Source: Photobacterium rosenbergii (lineage in GTDB: Bacteria > Pseudomonadota > Gammaproteobacteria > Enterobacterales > Vibrionaceae). Taken from it: DNA of 64,000 nt. Below the pieces are notes generated by a model. It had not been told where the DNA came from. It saw only the letters and a list, made by a program, of their open reading frames with translations, and did no database searches. The stretch covers positions 1,240,001 to 1,304,000 of the forward strand of contig NZ_PYMB01000001.1 of the NCBI RefSeq assembly GCF_003026455.1. Direction: 5' to 3'. Each line of letters begins with the position of its first letter. Positions within the stretch are counted from its first letter, which is position 1. Position numbers and translations under genes: made by a program. Shown here in pieces: positions 50,469-60,229 of this stretch.

Positions 50469-50651
50469 ATGAAAAGAATCACTTTGCTGCTTGTGCTATT
50501 TGCCACTGTGACCCTGACAGGTTGCCAACTGACCCATGTTGAAGGGGAAGTCGAAGGCGTAACCATTAAGGCGTCAACCAAAGATAGTCACCACAGCCAC
50601 GGCAACGGGAGCTTCTGCCCTCCAGGCCAAGCCAAAAAAGGCAATTGCTAA
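50469..50651 (+). CDS. Small lipoprotein (60 aa)
   Basis: About 60 residues from ATG 50469 with a lipoprotein signal (LLLVLFATVTLTGCQ). The short mature part ends in a His-rich stretch (KDSHHSHGNGSFCPPGQAKKGNC) with two Cys. Such His/Cys tails suggest metal binding. It is followed by a terminator hairpin. No family recognised. Confidence 0.65.
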   Translation: MKRITLLLVLFATVTLTGCQLTHVEGEVEGVTIKASTKDSHHSHGNGSFCPPGQAKKGNC

Positions 50652-50666
50652 CGAGCATTACATTGC

Positions 50667-50693
50667 GTGAAGCCGCGAGTCGAGCGGCTTCAC
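50667..50693 (+). terminator. Terminator after the small lipoprotein gene
   Basis: GTGAAGCCGC / GCGGCTTCAC, a 10-bp perfect stem with a 7-nt loop, 15 bases after the stop; weak T content follows. Confidence 0.65.
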
Positions 50694-50787
50694 AGTTACA
50701 AATCCCTCTTCCATACCAAATTGCACTACCCAATAAGTCATTTAAGTTATAATGGTTCTATTATCAGGTAGGATCATTAGAGAGCTT

Positions 50788-50907
50788 ATGGATATCAATA
50801 ATCAGATATTAATCATCCTGTTACTGGCTGCAGCTATTTGCTTTATTGCGATACACTACATAGATAAATTCATGAACCGCAATAAAGACAAGAACAAAAA
50901 TAAATAG
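50788..50907 (+). CDS. Small single-span membrane protein (39 aa)
   Basis: A 39-residue frame from ATG 50788 (GAGAG upstream). It begins MDINNQ, has one hydrophobic helix (ILIILLLAAAICFIAIHYI) and a very basic tail (NRNKDKNKNK), so an N-out/C-in single-span protein. Frames of this type are common short membrane proteins of Gram-negative bacteria. It is too short for homology-based certainty; it ends 30 bases from the convergent dadA. Confidence 0.5.
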   Translation: MDINNQILIILLLAAAICFIAIHYIDKFMNRNKDKNKNK

Positions 50908-50937
50908 CAATCTCCGTTTTAAAATCCGCGTTCAGGC

Positions 50938-52194
50938 TTAGTTGATATAACGATACACATCCAGACCTGTAGTATCGATATCCGTTTCTGTACCGCTGAT
51001 AATGTCGGCCAGCAGCTTGCCTGAGCCACATGCCATGGTCCAGCCCAACGTGCCGTGGCCTGAGTTGGTATACAGGTTTTTAATCGGTGTTTTGCCAATT
51101 ACCGGCGTGCCATCTGGTGTCATTGGCCTTAGCCCAGTCCAGTACTCCGCCTTTTCTATCTCGCCCCCTTGCGGGAACAAGTCCTGAATCACCATGGCAA
51201 TGGTTGCCTTGCGCTTTTCTGCCAAGTTCAAATCAAACCCTGCTAGCTCAGCTGTCCCGGCAACCCGGATCCTGTCATCAAACCGGGTCATCGCCACCTT
51301 GTAGGTCTCATCCATCACGGTAGAAATAGGAGCAGCCTCACCGTTTTTTACCGGCATGGTCAGTGAGTACCCCTTAACTGGGTAGACGGGGACAACAATA
51401 CCAGCCTGAGATAACACCTGCGGTGAATAGCTTCCCATCGCCACCACGAAGGCATCCGCTTTGAACTCGCCATTACTCGTATGTACCGAGCTAATCCGGT
51501 TCTCGTCGACTACCAGCCTAGTTATCTCTGTATCAAACCTAAAGTTCACCCCGGCTTGCTTGGCTAGCTCTGTCAATTGCTGACAGAACAGATAACAATC
51601 GCCCGTTTCATCATCAGGCAAGCGCAAACCGCCCACCAACTTGTCTTTTACCGCAGCCAAGGCAGGCTCGGCAGCAATGCACCCAGCCACATCCAACTCC
51701 TGATAACGGGTGCCACTTTCGGCCAGCAACTCAATATCTTTTGCCACCGCTTCTAACTGCTTGTCGGTGCGGAACACTTGTAAAGTACCCTGCTGGCGAC
51801 CCTCATAATTCAAATCAAAGTCGTTGCGCAGCTGCTTTAAGCACTCGCGGCTGTAATTGGCGATTCTCAGCATCCGGGACTTATTGATTTGATATCGGGC
51901 CGTATTGCAGTTCGCCAACATTTTGCTGGCCCAGAGATATAACTCAGGCGAGACCGAAGGCTTGATCTTCAAGGGAGCGTGTTCCTGCAATAACCATTTC
52001 ATGGCTTTGACCGGAATGCCAGGTGCAGCCCAAGGTGATGAATAGCCGTATGAGATTTGCCCAGCATTGGCGAAACTGGTTTCCTCAGCACTGCGCGGCT
52101 GACGGTCAATGACCGTGACATCATGCCCGGCTTGGCGCAGATACCAAGCAGAGGTCAACCCAACCACACCACTACCCAATACAATAACTTCCAT
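50938..52194 (-). CDS. dadA: D-amino acid dehydrogenase
   Basis: 418 residues from ATG 52194. FAD-binding GxGxxG (MEVIVLGSGVVGLTSAWYLRQAG), DRQPRSAEETSFANAGQISYGYSSPWAAPG (DadA signature), and C-terminal YTNSGHGTLGWTMACGSGKLLAD. Membrane-associated flavoprotein oxidising D-amino acids such as D-alanine to 2-oxo acids. No dadX racemase adjoins. Divergent from a LysR regulator that may control it. Confidence 0.94.
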   Translation of the reverse strand: MEVIVLGSGVVGLTSAWYLRQAGHDVTVIDRQPRSAEETSFANAGQISYGYSSPWAAPGIPVKAMKWLLQEHAPLKIKPSVSPELYLWASKMLANCNTARYQINKSRMLRIANYSRECLKQLRNDFDLNYEGRQQGTLQVFRTDKQLEAVAKDIELLAESGTRYQELDVAGCIAAEPALAAVKDKLVGGLRLPDDETGDCYLFCQQLTELAKQAGVNFRFDTEITRLVVDENRISSVHTSNGEFKADAFVVAMGSYSPQVLSQAGIVVPVYPVKGYSLTMPVKNGEAAPISTVMDETYKVAMTRFDDRIRVAGTAELAGFDLNLAEKRKATIAMVIQDLFPQGGEIEKAEYWTGLRPMTPDGTPVIGKTPIKNLYTNSGHGTLGWTMACGSGKLLADIISGTETDIDTTGLDVYRYIN

Positions 52195-52364
52195 CTCAAT
52201 CCTCAAAACTAAACCAAAGCAAATCATCCAGCCAATCTGGATGAAGCACGCATTATTGTGCGAGCAAGAATCCTTTATTTACATTCTGCTAACAATCGAT
52301 AATATTTAAGGGCTGTGTTTAGAAATACTAAACACAATCAAATGACGTCATTTCGAGGATTAAT

Positions 52365-53261
52365 GTGAGAGCAAGTACATTCGCCGGCCTCGCCACTTTT
52401 GCCGTTGTGGCTAAACACCAAAGCCTGACCAAGGCAGCACGAGAATTGCACCTAACAACAGGGGCGCTGAGTCAACAAATCAAACAACTAGAGCACCGAT
52501 TGGATATCACCTTGTTCCACCGCCATTCTCGCGGGCTCACCTTGACTGACAGTGGCAAGCAGTTGTTTGATGTGGTGGATCTTAGTATTGGGCAAATCAA
52601 GCAAGTATTAGCTGAACTAAAGGCCCCGCAAACCAGTACGGAAATACGGCTTAAACTCACACCTTCTTTTGCCTTCAAATGGTTGGTGCCCAAGCTCCAT
52701 GACTTTAACCGCCAGTACCCAGAACTCAAGGTACAGACCTTTGCCGATGGTGCACTCGTTGATCACCGGTGTGATGATGTGGATTTGGTGATTGATTACT
52801 GCCAGTTCGACACTGATACCAACGGCGGCGAATTATTACTTGAGGAACACCTCGTCCCAGTTATGAGTCCGGCATATTACAACAGTTTCAATTGGCAATC
52901 TGAAAGCATATGGCAAGAGATCACTTTGCTACACGATGCAATGCCATGGCAGGGAGCGCAAAAAGATCAGGAATGGCTTAGCTGGTTTGATTCGATGAAG
53001 CTAGAGTTGGCTCAGTTACCGCAAGGACACTATTTCAATCGAACCGATATGGCGATGGCAGCAGCAGAAGCGGGGCTCGGTGTAGCCCTTGCTCGCCAAG
53101 CCTTGCTGGGCAGCGAAGTTGAACAAAACCGATTAGTCACCCCCTATCCCGCCATTAAGGCCGAGGCCGGATATTTCCTATATCGTCAGCACAATACCCC
53201 TGCTGTTGAATGCTTCTGTCAGTGGTTAAGCCAAACCATCACACAGCAACGAAACCGATAA
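52365..53261 (+). CDS. LysR family regulator divergent from dadA
   Basis: 298 residues from GTG 52365 (GAGG at 52355-52358). LysR helix-turn-helix (AGLATFAVVAKHQSLTKAARELHLTTGALSQQIKQLE, GcvA/DsdC-type) and an effector domain with HDFNRQYPELKVQTF. 170 bases separate it from the divergent dadA, so DadA control by an amino acid is the likely role. Confidence 0.85.
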   Translation: MRASTFAGLATFAVVAKHQSLTKAARELHLTTGALSQQIKQLEHRLDITLFHRHSRGLTLTDSGKQLFDVVDLSIGQIKQVLAELKAPQTSTEIRLKLTPSFAFKWLVPKLHDFNRQYPELKVQTFADGALVDHRCDDVDLVIDYCQFDTDTNGGELLLEEHLVPVMSPAYYNSFNWQSESIWQEITLLHDAMPWQGAQKDQEWLSWFDSMKLELAQLPQGHYFNRTDMAMAAAEAGLGVALARQALLGSEVEQNRLVTPYPAIKAEAGYFLYRQHNTPAVECFCQWLSQTITQQRNR

Positions 53262-53318
53262 CACAACCACCGATAACGCAACCACCTGTAACACAACCAA
53301 TAGAAAATTGCGGGTAAA

Positions 53319-53366
53319 AAAAGCCACCGCCATCAACTCATTTTTTAGAGTTGCTGACGGTGGCTT
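53319..53366. terminator. Bidirectional terminator
   Basis: AAAGCCACCG...CAACTC pairs with GAGTTG...CGGTGGCTTT; long stem with a small internal bulge, A and T runs on the sides. It separates the LysR gene and the convergent membrane protein gene. Confidence 0.8.
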
Positions 53367-53416
53367 TATTCGGTTATTCGGCGATTAAGTTACGCGATAC
53401 TGAGTAACTCGCGCAC

Positions 53417-54949
53417 TTACACTGAGAATGCTGAGAAAAGCACGCCCAGGGAACCGATGATGAATACGGCCATAACCGCTTTGCTCGCCATCGGGCCATT
53501 ATTCTCTGCCGCTTTACCAAACAGGCCAAATACCAGTGGGTGAACCAGGAATGGCGTAGCAAAGATGAAGGTGATCATACTCGCCGCTTCCGCACCGAAC
53601 ATACCGCCCTGGGTTGCTGCAAACAGACCAAAGTGAGATAGGCCAGACGCTGCTGCCATAGAGGCGTTTTCGATTGGCATACCGGCAAAGTGCAGGATGG
53701 TGAAACTACCGAATACTGCGGTGATCTGCCAGCCGAACGAGAACTGCATCAAACCTTTGATTTCCATCTCATCGTTGCCATTAGCTTTGCGTAGGTTCTT
53801 GGTTGCTAGGTAAACACAGCCCAGACCAACTAGAACAAGAGGAACAACCCACTGCACTAGAAGTACGCCGCTTTCTGCACTTGCAGCCAAGATGGTGAAT
53901 ACGAAGATATGGCCTAGGAAAGGTACGTTAATCATGATAGGCGCACGACCTGCAGCCGTTGCACCAAGATCACCCGCTGTACATGCGCCGGTCAGGCCTG
54001 AGTGAGACAGACCGCCCGCCATACCCGGTGCCAAGTTACGCACATGGTTCGCATTTGCCAGGAAGATTAGGATAGCAAGACCACCGAACATCCAGAACAT
54101 CTGACCGGCAAAACCGTATACGATTACGCTCTGTAGACCTGGGATGCTAAACGCTTCCATCATGTGAGAACCACCCACCAAGAAGCTACCAGTTAGTACG
54201 ACAGGGATACCGGCAAAAAGGAGCGCGTTCATTGTTGGACCCAACTTCCACTTAGGCATTGCCATGCCTAGGCCAGAAGAAAGTACCATCGCGAAGAAGA
54301 TTTGCGGTAGGCCGATAAAGCCTGATACCAACTGGGAAATACGAAGCGAAATGATCAAAACAGCAATAATAGCGATGACTTCAACCACACCGCGTACAAG
54401 GTAGTTACGCTTGTTGGCAATTTTCGCCTTGCTATCGATAAGGATCAGGGAAATCGTCATGCCTACATACGCTAGCGCCATGTAAGACTCACCAAGAGGG
54501 TGAGAGCCACTGCGGCCTGAAATCAGCGCAGAAACCATCTCGATACTCATCAGTAGCACGAATGCACGGATCACATACACCAATTGGGTGCTTGTGGTAC
54601 CGACGAACACTTCATGTTTACCCGGCTCAACCAAGCTTTCCACACTGCCCAGCTGCTTCATCAACAAGCGGCGGATTTCCTGTCCACCAACGAAGAATGA
54701 TGCAATAAGCGCAATGACCGTAGTCTGGCCCAACAACACAATAACCGGGAAATCACCCAAGCCAGGTTGAGCAAGCCCACTTTCTACAAATAGCGTACCC
54801 ATTAGCAGACCGAAAACAACGATCATCAGCACTGCTGAATACTTAGTGCCCGCAACAACGGTACGAGCGAGTAAAACCATGATAACGACAGCAACCATGG
54901 AGAAAAACAAGTGATTGAAAGCCACTAGATAGGATAAGTTTTCCATCAA
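53417..54949 (-). CDS. Multi-span membrane protein, transporter-like, unrecognised family
   Basis: 510 residues with about twelve hydrophobic segments. A conspicuous central loop GLSHSGLTGACTAGDLGATAAGRAPIMIN has many small residues and a Cys, as found in substrate-binding re-entrant loops; another lies at GLSHFGLFAATQGGMFGAEAASM, giving a possible internal repeat. Positioned between LysR genes, so possibly controlled by one of them. I do not recognise the family (not GltS by its motifs). Single transcription unit with its own terminator. Confidence 0.7.
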   Translation of the reverse strand: MMENLSYLVAFNHLFFSMVAVVIMVLLARTVVAGTKYSAVLMIVVFGLLMGTLFVESGLAQPGLGDFPVIVLLGQTTVIALIASFFVGGQEIRRLLMKQLGSVESLVEPGKHEVFVGTTSTQLVYVIRAFVLLMSIEMVSALISGRSGSHPLGESYMALAYVGMTISLILIDSKAKIANKRNYLVRGVVEVIAIIAVLIISLRISQLVSGFIGLPQIFFAMVLSSGLGMAMPKWKLGPTMNALLFAGIPVVLTGSFLVGGSHMMEAFSIPGLQSVIVYGFAGQMFWMFGGLAILIFLANANHVRNLAPGMAGGLSHSGLTGACTAGDLGATAAGRAPIMINVPFLGHIFVFTILAASAESGVLLVQWVVPLVLVGLGCVYLATKNLRKANGNDEMEIKGLMQFSFGWQITAVFGSFTILHFAGMPIENASMAAASGLSHFGLFAATQGGMFGAEAASMITFIFATPFLVHPLVFGLFGKAAENNGPMASKAVMAVFIIGSLGVLFSAFSV

Positions 54950-55346
54950 AACTCCAAATAAAACCGCCTCAAAAAAAGCGGTAATTAAACTTATTTACCA
55001 GTAAGCATCCTTGCTTGCTCATTAAACTTTGAACTTAAAAAAGAGCTCAAAAAAAAAGGCGCCGAACTGACGTCCGATGCCTCGCTGTATTGTGTATTAA
55101 CTAGGGTGTTTACCACTATTTCAAAAGTGTTACAGTGCAATTCAATCGTTACTATTTCTGTCAAAGCGAGCAGGCCGCCCCCATATGAAACTACGACCTG
55201 TTTAATCCTGTTCTTATTTGAAAAAAAACTCTTTATTTTTATTGGTTAATCGAAGATCAGAGCAAAAAAAATCCCTACCTACCATAATTTCAGAATTTAG
55301 TGTGCCCCTGTGAGGAACGGAAAAAAACTGTGACTTGCTAATCAAT
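54950..55346. other. Intergenic region upstream of the membrane protein gene
   Basis: About 400 bases, AT-rich, with several A runs. It holds the promoter of the membrane protein gene at its left end and the 3' flank of the LysR gene on the right. No repeat or RNA gene is evident. Confidence 0.35.
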
Positions 55347-56291
55347 TTAACATTTGGACATATTTATATCCGAACTATCGAGATCAAACTGATTTTCCTG
55401 CTCAACTTCCTGCGCCAGCCAGCGGGCAAAAGCCTGGAATTTAGGCCGCTTCTGCATCCCTTCCGGACATACCAAATCATAGCCCAAACCGTTATTTATC
55501 GACTCAAATGGAGCAACAAGCTCACCGGATTGTAAATATGGCAAAACAAAACGAAGACGGCCCATCGCGACACCGAGCGACTGCCTTGCTGCCATGATGT
55601 CATGCTCGTAAAGGTTAAAAGTACATGTCCGGCGGTAACAATTGATATCCAGCCCCATCTTATCCAACCAGCGAGACCAAATTTGTGAGCGGTCACCATG
55701 GATAAATGTTACGTCCTCCAATCGGTTCATTTTGCCCTCCTCGAGTTCAAACTGCCGCGCATAATCAGGGGAACACACGGGGATACGGCGCTCATCAAAC
55801 AACCGGGAGCTGTAACAATCTGGGTAGTGGCCGCTACTATAGAAAATAGCGGCATCCAAGGGTTCATATTGAAAATCTGGCCGGTAACCTTTTACCTTCA
55901 CCCGCAAATTTAACTGCGGATACAGTTCACGAAACTTACCAAGGCGTGGCATCAACCAACTACTGGCAAAGGCCGGGGAAGTTCCGATATATAACTCGCC
56001 ACTCAACTCATTACTTATAATATCCTCAAGTTCATTGAAGATACTTTCGAATGACTGGTTCAAGGTCAAAAGCAGCCTTTCCCCTTCCGGCGTCAATTCC
56101 ATTCGGCGGGTCAACCTGACAAACAACGGAAAGCCCAACTGCTTTTCGAGGTTTTTGATCCTATGACTTACCGCACCTTGGGTGAGATTAAGCTCCTGCG
56201 CAGCTTTGGTGAAACTGAGGTATTTGGCCACCACGCTGAATGAATGCATATTGGCCAGCAGTTGTTGTTTTCGCTCCACTATCCCTTCCAA
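55347..56291 (-). CDS. LysR family regulator (DsdC-like)
   Basis: 314 residues. LysR helix-turn-helix (MHSFSVVAKYLSFTKAAQELNLTQGAVSHRIKNLEKQLG) and effector domain (LSGELYIGTSPAFASSWLMPRLGKF). The wording resembles E. coli DsdC (VAMGRxRLV...SGELVAPF). Divergent from the PTS gene at 56485 and upstream on the same strand of the membrane protein gene; either may be its target. Confidence 0.85.
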   Translation of the reverse strand: MEGIVERKQQLLANMHSFSVVAKYLSFTKAAQELNLTQGAVSHRIKNLEKQLGFPLFVRLTRRMELTPEGERLLLTLNQSFESIFNELEDIISNELSGELYIGTSPAFASSWLMPRLGKFRELYPQLNLRVKVKGYRPDFQYEPLDAAIFYSSGHYPDCYSSRLFDERRIPVCSPDYARQFELEEGKMNRLEDVTFIHGDRSQIWSRWLDKMGLDINCYRRTCTFNLYEHDIMAARQSLGVAMGRLRFVLPYLQSGELVAPFESINNGLGYDLVCPEGMQKRPKFQAFARWLAQEVEQENQFDLDSSDINMSKC

Positions 56292-56484
56292 TCACTAAGC
56301 TGCCTAAATCGGCATGCATTAAATTATTTAATACATTCTACTGCACTTTTCGTTTGTCCGTCTCCCTGAAATTGCCGATGATGAGCGCCATTAAATTCAC
56401 AGTTCATTTCTGGCAAGTGGATTGCCGGGCGCGCTTGCGCTGCCTGAAAAAGTTTCTTCACCTCACAAAATAACAAGGTAAATC

Positions 56485-57939
56485 ATGAACATACTTGGAT
56501 ATCTACAAAAGGTCGGCAAGGCCCTTATGGTACCCGTAGCGACCCTACCCGCTGCGGCTATCCTAATGGGGATTGGATACTGGATGGACCCCGTCGGTTG
56601 GGGTTCGGAAAGTGTCGCGGCAGCCTTACTCATTAAATCAGGTGCTGCCATCATTGATAATATGGCGGTGTTGTTCGCAATCGGTGTCGCCTTTGGCTTA
56701 AGCCGGGATAAAAGCGGCTCTGCCGCGCTGTCCGGTTATGTTTGCTTTATGGTACTGACCACACTGCTTTCCCCTGCGGTGGTTGCCCAGCTCAAACACA
56801 TTCCAGCCGATGCGGTACCTGCGGCTTTCTCAAAGATTGCCAACCAGTTTGTCGGTATCCTTGTCGGTATTGTCTCGGCTGAAATCTACAACCGCTTCCA
56901 CGAGGTCGAATTGCCTAAAGCACTGGCTTTCTTCAGCGGCAAGCGTTTGGTTCCCATCCTGACATCAATCGCCGGTATCGCAATGGCCTGTATCCTGCTG
57001 GTTGTCTGGCCGGTCATTTATGATGCATTGATTGCATTCGGAACCCAGCTTCAGTCTATGGGTGCTGTGGGTGCAGGCCTGTTCGGCTTCTTCAACCGTT
57101 TGATGTTGACCATCGGTATGCACCACGCTTTATATCCAGTGTTCTGGTTTGACGTTGTCGGCATCAACGACATTCCGAACTTCCTTGGCGGTGCGCAATC
57201 TATCGCCAACGGTACTGCAGTCGTTGGCCAGACCGGTATGTACCAGGCAGGCTTCTTCCCTATCATGATGTTCGGCCTACCGGGTGCAGCTTTGGCTATC
57301 TACCAATGCGCAGACAAGAAAAGCAAAGACAAAGTCTTCTCTATCATGCTGGCAGCGGCAATGGCATCTTTCTTTACAGGCATTACTGAACCACTAGAAT
57401 TCAGCTTCATGTTCGTCGCCCCTGTGCTTTACCTGATCCACGCCGTACTGACAGGTATTTCACTCTACATCGCCGCGACAATGGAATGGATGGCAGGTTT
57501 CGGCTTCTCGGCAGGCTTGGTTGACCTAGTACTTTCGAGCCAGAACCCATTAGCAACCAAATGGTACATGCTAATTGTGCAGGGCCTTGTGTTCTTCGGC
57601 CTTTACTACAGCATCTTCCGCGTGACCATTACCAAGTTCAACTTGATGACACCGGGACGCGGCGAAGATGAGCAATCTGGCGTCAACAAAGAAGACATGG
57701 GCGAGTTGGCCAATGCTTATATTGCGGCAATCGGTGGTAAGGAAAATATTCTTGAAGTTGATAACTGTATCACCCGCCTACGCTTGACGGTAAAAGACTC
57801 CTCCATTGCGGACAAAGAGGCGATGAAAGCACTCGGCGCTGCCGGTGTGGTAACCATTGGTTCTGGCGGCCTGCAGGTTATCGTCGGCATGGGCAAGGTT
57901 GATAAAGTTGCCAAGGAAATGAAAAATCTGTTGAGCTAA
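56485..57939 (+). CDS. PTS EIICB of the glucose/N-acetylglucosamine family (NagE-like)
   Basis: 484 residues. EIIC membrane domain (about 1-370) with GKALMVPVATLPAAAILMGIGYW and GITEPLEFSFMFVAPVLYLIHA, then EIIB with the phospho-Cys in DNCITRLRLTV (C428). NagE-like but without the C-terminal EIIA domain, so it needs EIIA-Glc (Crr) in trans. Imports and phosphorylates N-acetylglucosamine or a related hexose. Convergent with the lyase gene. Divergent LysR regulator, not NagC, lies upstream. Confidence 0.9.
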   Translation: MNILGYLQKVGKALMVPVATLPAAAILMGIGYWMDPVGWGSESVAAALLIKSGAAIIDNMAVLFAIGVAFGLSRDKSGSAALSGYVCFMVLTTLLSPAVVAQLKHIPADAVPAAFSKIANQFVGILVGIVSAEIYNRFHEVELPKALAFFSGKRLVPILTSIAGIAMACILLVVWPVIYDALIAFGTQLQSMGAVGAGLFGFFNRLMLTIGMHHALYPVFWFDVVGINDIPNFLGGAQSIANGTAVVGQTGMYQAGFFPIMMFGLPGAALAIYQCADKKSKDKVFSIMLAAAMASFFTGITEPLEFSFMFVAPVLYLIHAVLTGISLYIAATMEWMAGFGFSAGLVDLVLSSQNPLATKWYMLIVQGLVFFGLYYSIFRVTITKFNLMTPGRGEDEQSGVNKEDMGELANAYIAAIGGKENILEVDNCITRLRLTVKDSSIADKEAMKALGAAGVVTIGSGGLQVIVGMGKVDKVAKEMKNLLS

Positions 57940-58080
57940 TGACTTGGAAACAAATAGCTTAATACCTAGCGTCTAAACGGTTCCCCCGAGAGCGAATTGT
58001 TAACCGCATCAATTCCCCCTGATGCACACCCAAACATTTCGCTCTCACCCTTTCTGATGCTGTTTCTTTTACAGCAATGA

Positions 58081-58114
58081 AAAAGGCCCTAGGTTTTTCA
58101 ACCTAGGGCCTTTT
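58081..58114. terminator. Bidirectional terminator between PTS and lyase genes
   Basis: AAAAGGCCCTAGGTT / AACCTAGGGCCTTTT, a 15-bp perfect stem with a TTTC loop, flanked by A and T runs on the two sides. Confidence 0.9.
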
Positions 58115-58150
58115 GGCTGTATCTAGAACAGGCTTAAACTGTTCGGCTGA

Positions 58151-60229
58151 TTACAGCTCGATAGTAACGGTTTCGCCGTCAACAGTTAGCATTAGCGTGT
58201 TGCCTTCAAGCTTGTGAGACACCTCAACCTGTTCGCCGTTGTTCTTGTTAGGAACAAGTAGCGTTAGGATGTTGTGCTCTTTAGCCGCGCCGAACTCAAC
58301 TTCTACGTGACGGTGGATTTCTAGATCCTTGTACTCGTATGGGTCAACCTCACCGAAGCCTTCAACGTTCTTCACAGAAAGAATGTTGTCTGCAGACTCG
58401 TTGATGAAGTTCACGTCTAGGTGCGCTTTCTCACCACGGATAGTGAACGACTTGTCAGCCACTTCGTTAGCGAATGTCGTGTGCATCAGCCAAGTCATGT
58501 CTTTCTCTTCAGAAAGTGTCGCTTTGTCCTGCATCACGAATACTTTACCCTGTACGAACCAGATCTTACGCTTGTAAGATTCGATTTCAGGTACGAAGTA
58601 CTTGTAAGAAGCCGTCGCATCACCTTCAACCATTTTCACGTCAGACTCAGTGTCGTAGTCAGTGATCTGGCCGCCCGCTTCGATACAGAAGCGATCTTGG
58701 TGGTTTTCATAACCTGTGTTCTTGTTCTCGCCGTACTGACCTTTGCCACCGAATAGAGGCAGGTTCTTAGAGAACGTTTGACGACGCCACTTGGTGTGCA
58801 TGTCTACACCGAAGCCACCGTAGTAGCCAGTGATTGCCGCTAGGGTCTCACCGAATGCGTGTAGGGTGAATGCGTTCTGGTCACCGTGTGAGTGAGAGAT
58901 AGAACCAAATGGTGAACACTTGAATACCATGTGGATGTGGTTATCACGCTCAGTCATCTTGTTGTGGAACGCCGCCCAACCAGTGATTGGGAACACTTTC
59001 AGTAGTGGGTCGTTCGACGGTGCTTTCTCTTCTGGTGCATCCCATAGGATGTTGAAGCGAAGATCGTCGTAGCCAAAGTCCCACCAACCGAAGTTGTAGA
59101 ATTTAGTGTGAGCTTCAGTATCACGGCCTTTCAGCTGGTTGTAGTACCACACGTACTCTGGCTTCTGGTTAACACCCGCGTAGTGCTTGATGTTGTAAGC
59201 CAGTTTCAGGCCAGGGAAGTCACCGATTGAAGACTGGTCACAGAAGCTCGCACGCTTAGAGTGAACAGGCATACAGTAAAGCGGGAAATCACCGGTGTTT
59301 TCGTAGAATGTCTTGTTGAACATATCTACGCCACAGTAAGCTTTCAGTAGGTCGAATGCTTCGCCCAAGAATGCAGTCTGGGTGTTCCAGTAATCAGGAC
59401 CTTCCGCCCAACCACCGTCTTCACCACCCCATGGCGGGTAGTGTACTGCGTAGTACTCTAGCGCGTATGCGATGTACTCGCCCGCTTTCGGGTGATCGTG
59501 GTAAAGCGCGATACACGTTGGGATAATCGCAGAAGAGATAGAACGAACACCGTGGCTGTTCAGCGGGTTGTTCAGTAGATCTACCGTTACTTTCAGGTGG
59601 TGCATGATTTCGTCTAGGCGTTCAATCAATGCATCTTGAACCTGCTGGCGCTCTTCGTCTGTGAAGTGAGCGTGTAGCCAGTCGTAACCCCAAGCCATTG
59701 CCGCGATAACACGGAATGCAGCTTCATCGTTGTAGCCACGAGAAGTCACGCCTTCTGGATCGTAAGTAGAAAGTTTTAGAGTCCAAGCTTTTGCTTTTGC
59801 GATTAGCTCTTCGTCTTCTTTTACGATACCGGCGATTGCCAGATTACGTGTTGCGTTAAGTGCCATCTGGCAATCAACGTACATTTGACGCCAGTAAGGA
59901 CGCCATAGCGACGCTTTACCCACTGTTTCTTCTGGGTAAGGCTGTGGCTCTGCGTAAGGTTCTGTGTCTAGGAACTTAACGGTTGAGTTGTTCCAGAAAT
60001 CGTCGAACATGCAGTATGACTCGTCAGCCTGCACCTTCGCTTTAAAATCTGCTAGATCTTTAGCTTGAACCAGAAGACGAGGACGCTCTTCGCTCAAGTT
60101 GTCTAGGAAAGAAAGGTCGAAGTCACGCTTTTGTACTTCGATAGGGAGTAGGTCTACAAGGTTACCAGCTGAAGTATCATTTTCCAGCTTCATCTTCCTG
60201 ATCGCATCAAGAGATTTTTGGTTGCTCAT
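58151..60229 (-). CDS. Cytoplasmic heparinase II/III-type polysaccharide lyase (PL15/17/21-like)
   Basis: 692 residues, no signal peptide. N-terminal DUF4962-type (alpha/alpha) barrel (about 40-360): RPRLLVQAKDLADFKAKV, SRGYNDEAAFRVIAAMAWGYDWLHAHFT, NPLNSHGVRSISSAI (NSHG with Asn and His), GGEDGGWAEGPDYWN. Then a heparinase II/III beta-domain (about 400-600) with ISHSHGDQNAFTLHAFGETLAA (HSHGDQ, metal and catalytic His). This is the fold of exotype uronate lyases for oligosaccharides. Codon use is strongly biased, suggesting high expression. It would act on imported unsaturated oligosaccharides (alginate-like or glycosaminoglycan-like); the substrate is not readable. Other polysaccharide genes are absent nearby except the NagE-like PTS. 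Confidence 0.8.
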   Translation of the reverse strand: MSNQKSLDAIRKMKLENDTSAGNLVDLLPIEVQKRDFDLSFLDNLSEERPRLLVQAKDLADFKAKVQADESYCMFDDFWNNSTVKFLDTEPYAEPQPYPEETVGKASLWRPYWRQMYVDCQMALNATRNLAIAGIVKEDEELIAKAKAWTLKLSTYDPEGVTSRGYNDEAAFRVIAAMAWGYDWLHAHFTDEERQQVQDALIERLDEIMHHLKVTVDLLNNPLNSHGVRSISSAIIPTCIALYHDHPKAGEYIAYALEYYAVHYPPWGGEDGGWAEGPDYWNTQTAFLGEAFDLLKAYCGVDMFNKTFYENTGDFPLYCMPVHSKRASFCDQSSIGDFPGLKLAYNIKHYAGVNQKPEYVWYYNQLKGRDTEAHTKFYNFGWWDFGYDDLRFNILWDAPEEKAPSNDPLLKVFPITGWAAFHNKMTERDNHIHMVFKCSPFGSISHSHGDQNAFTLHAFGETLAAITGYYGGFGVDMHTKWRRQTFSKNLPLFGGKGQYGENKNTGYENHQDRFCIEAGGQITDYDTESDVKMVEGDATASYKYFVPEIESYKRKIWFVQGKVFVMQDKATLSEEKDMTWLMHTTFANEVADKSFTIRGEKAHLDVNFINESADNILSVKNVEGFGEVDPYEYKDLEIHRHVEVEFGAAKEHNILTLLVPNKNNGEQVEVSHKLEGNTLMLTVDGETVTIEL

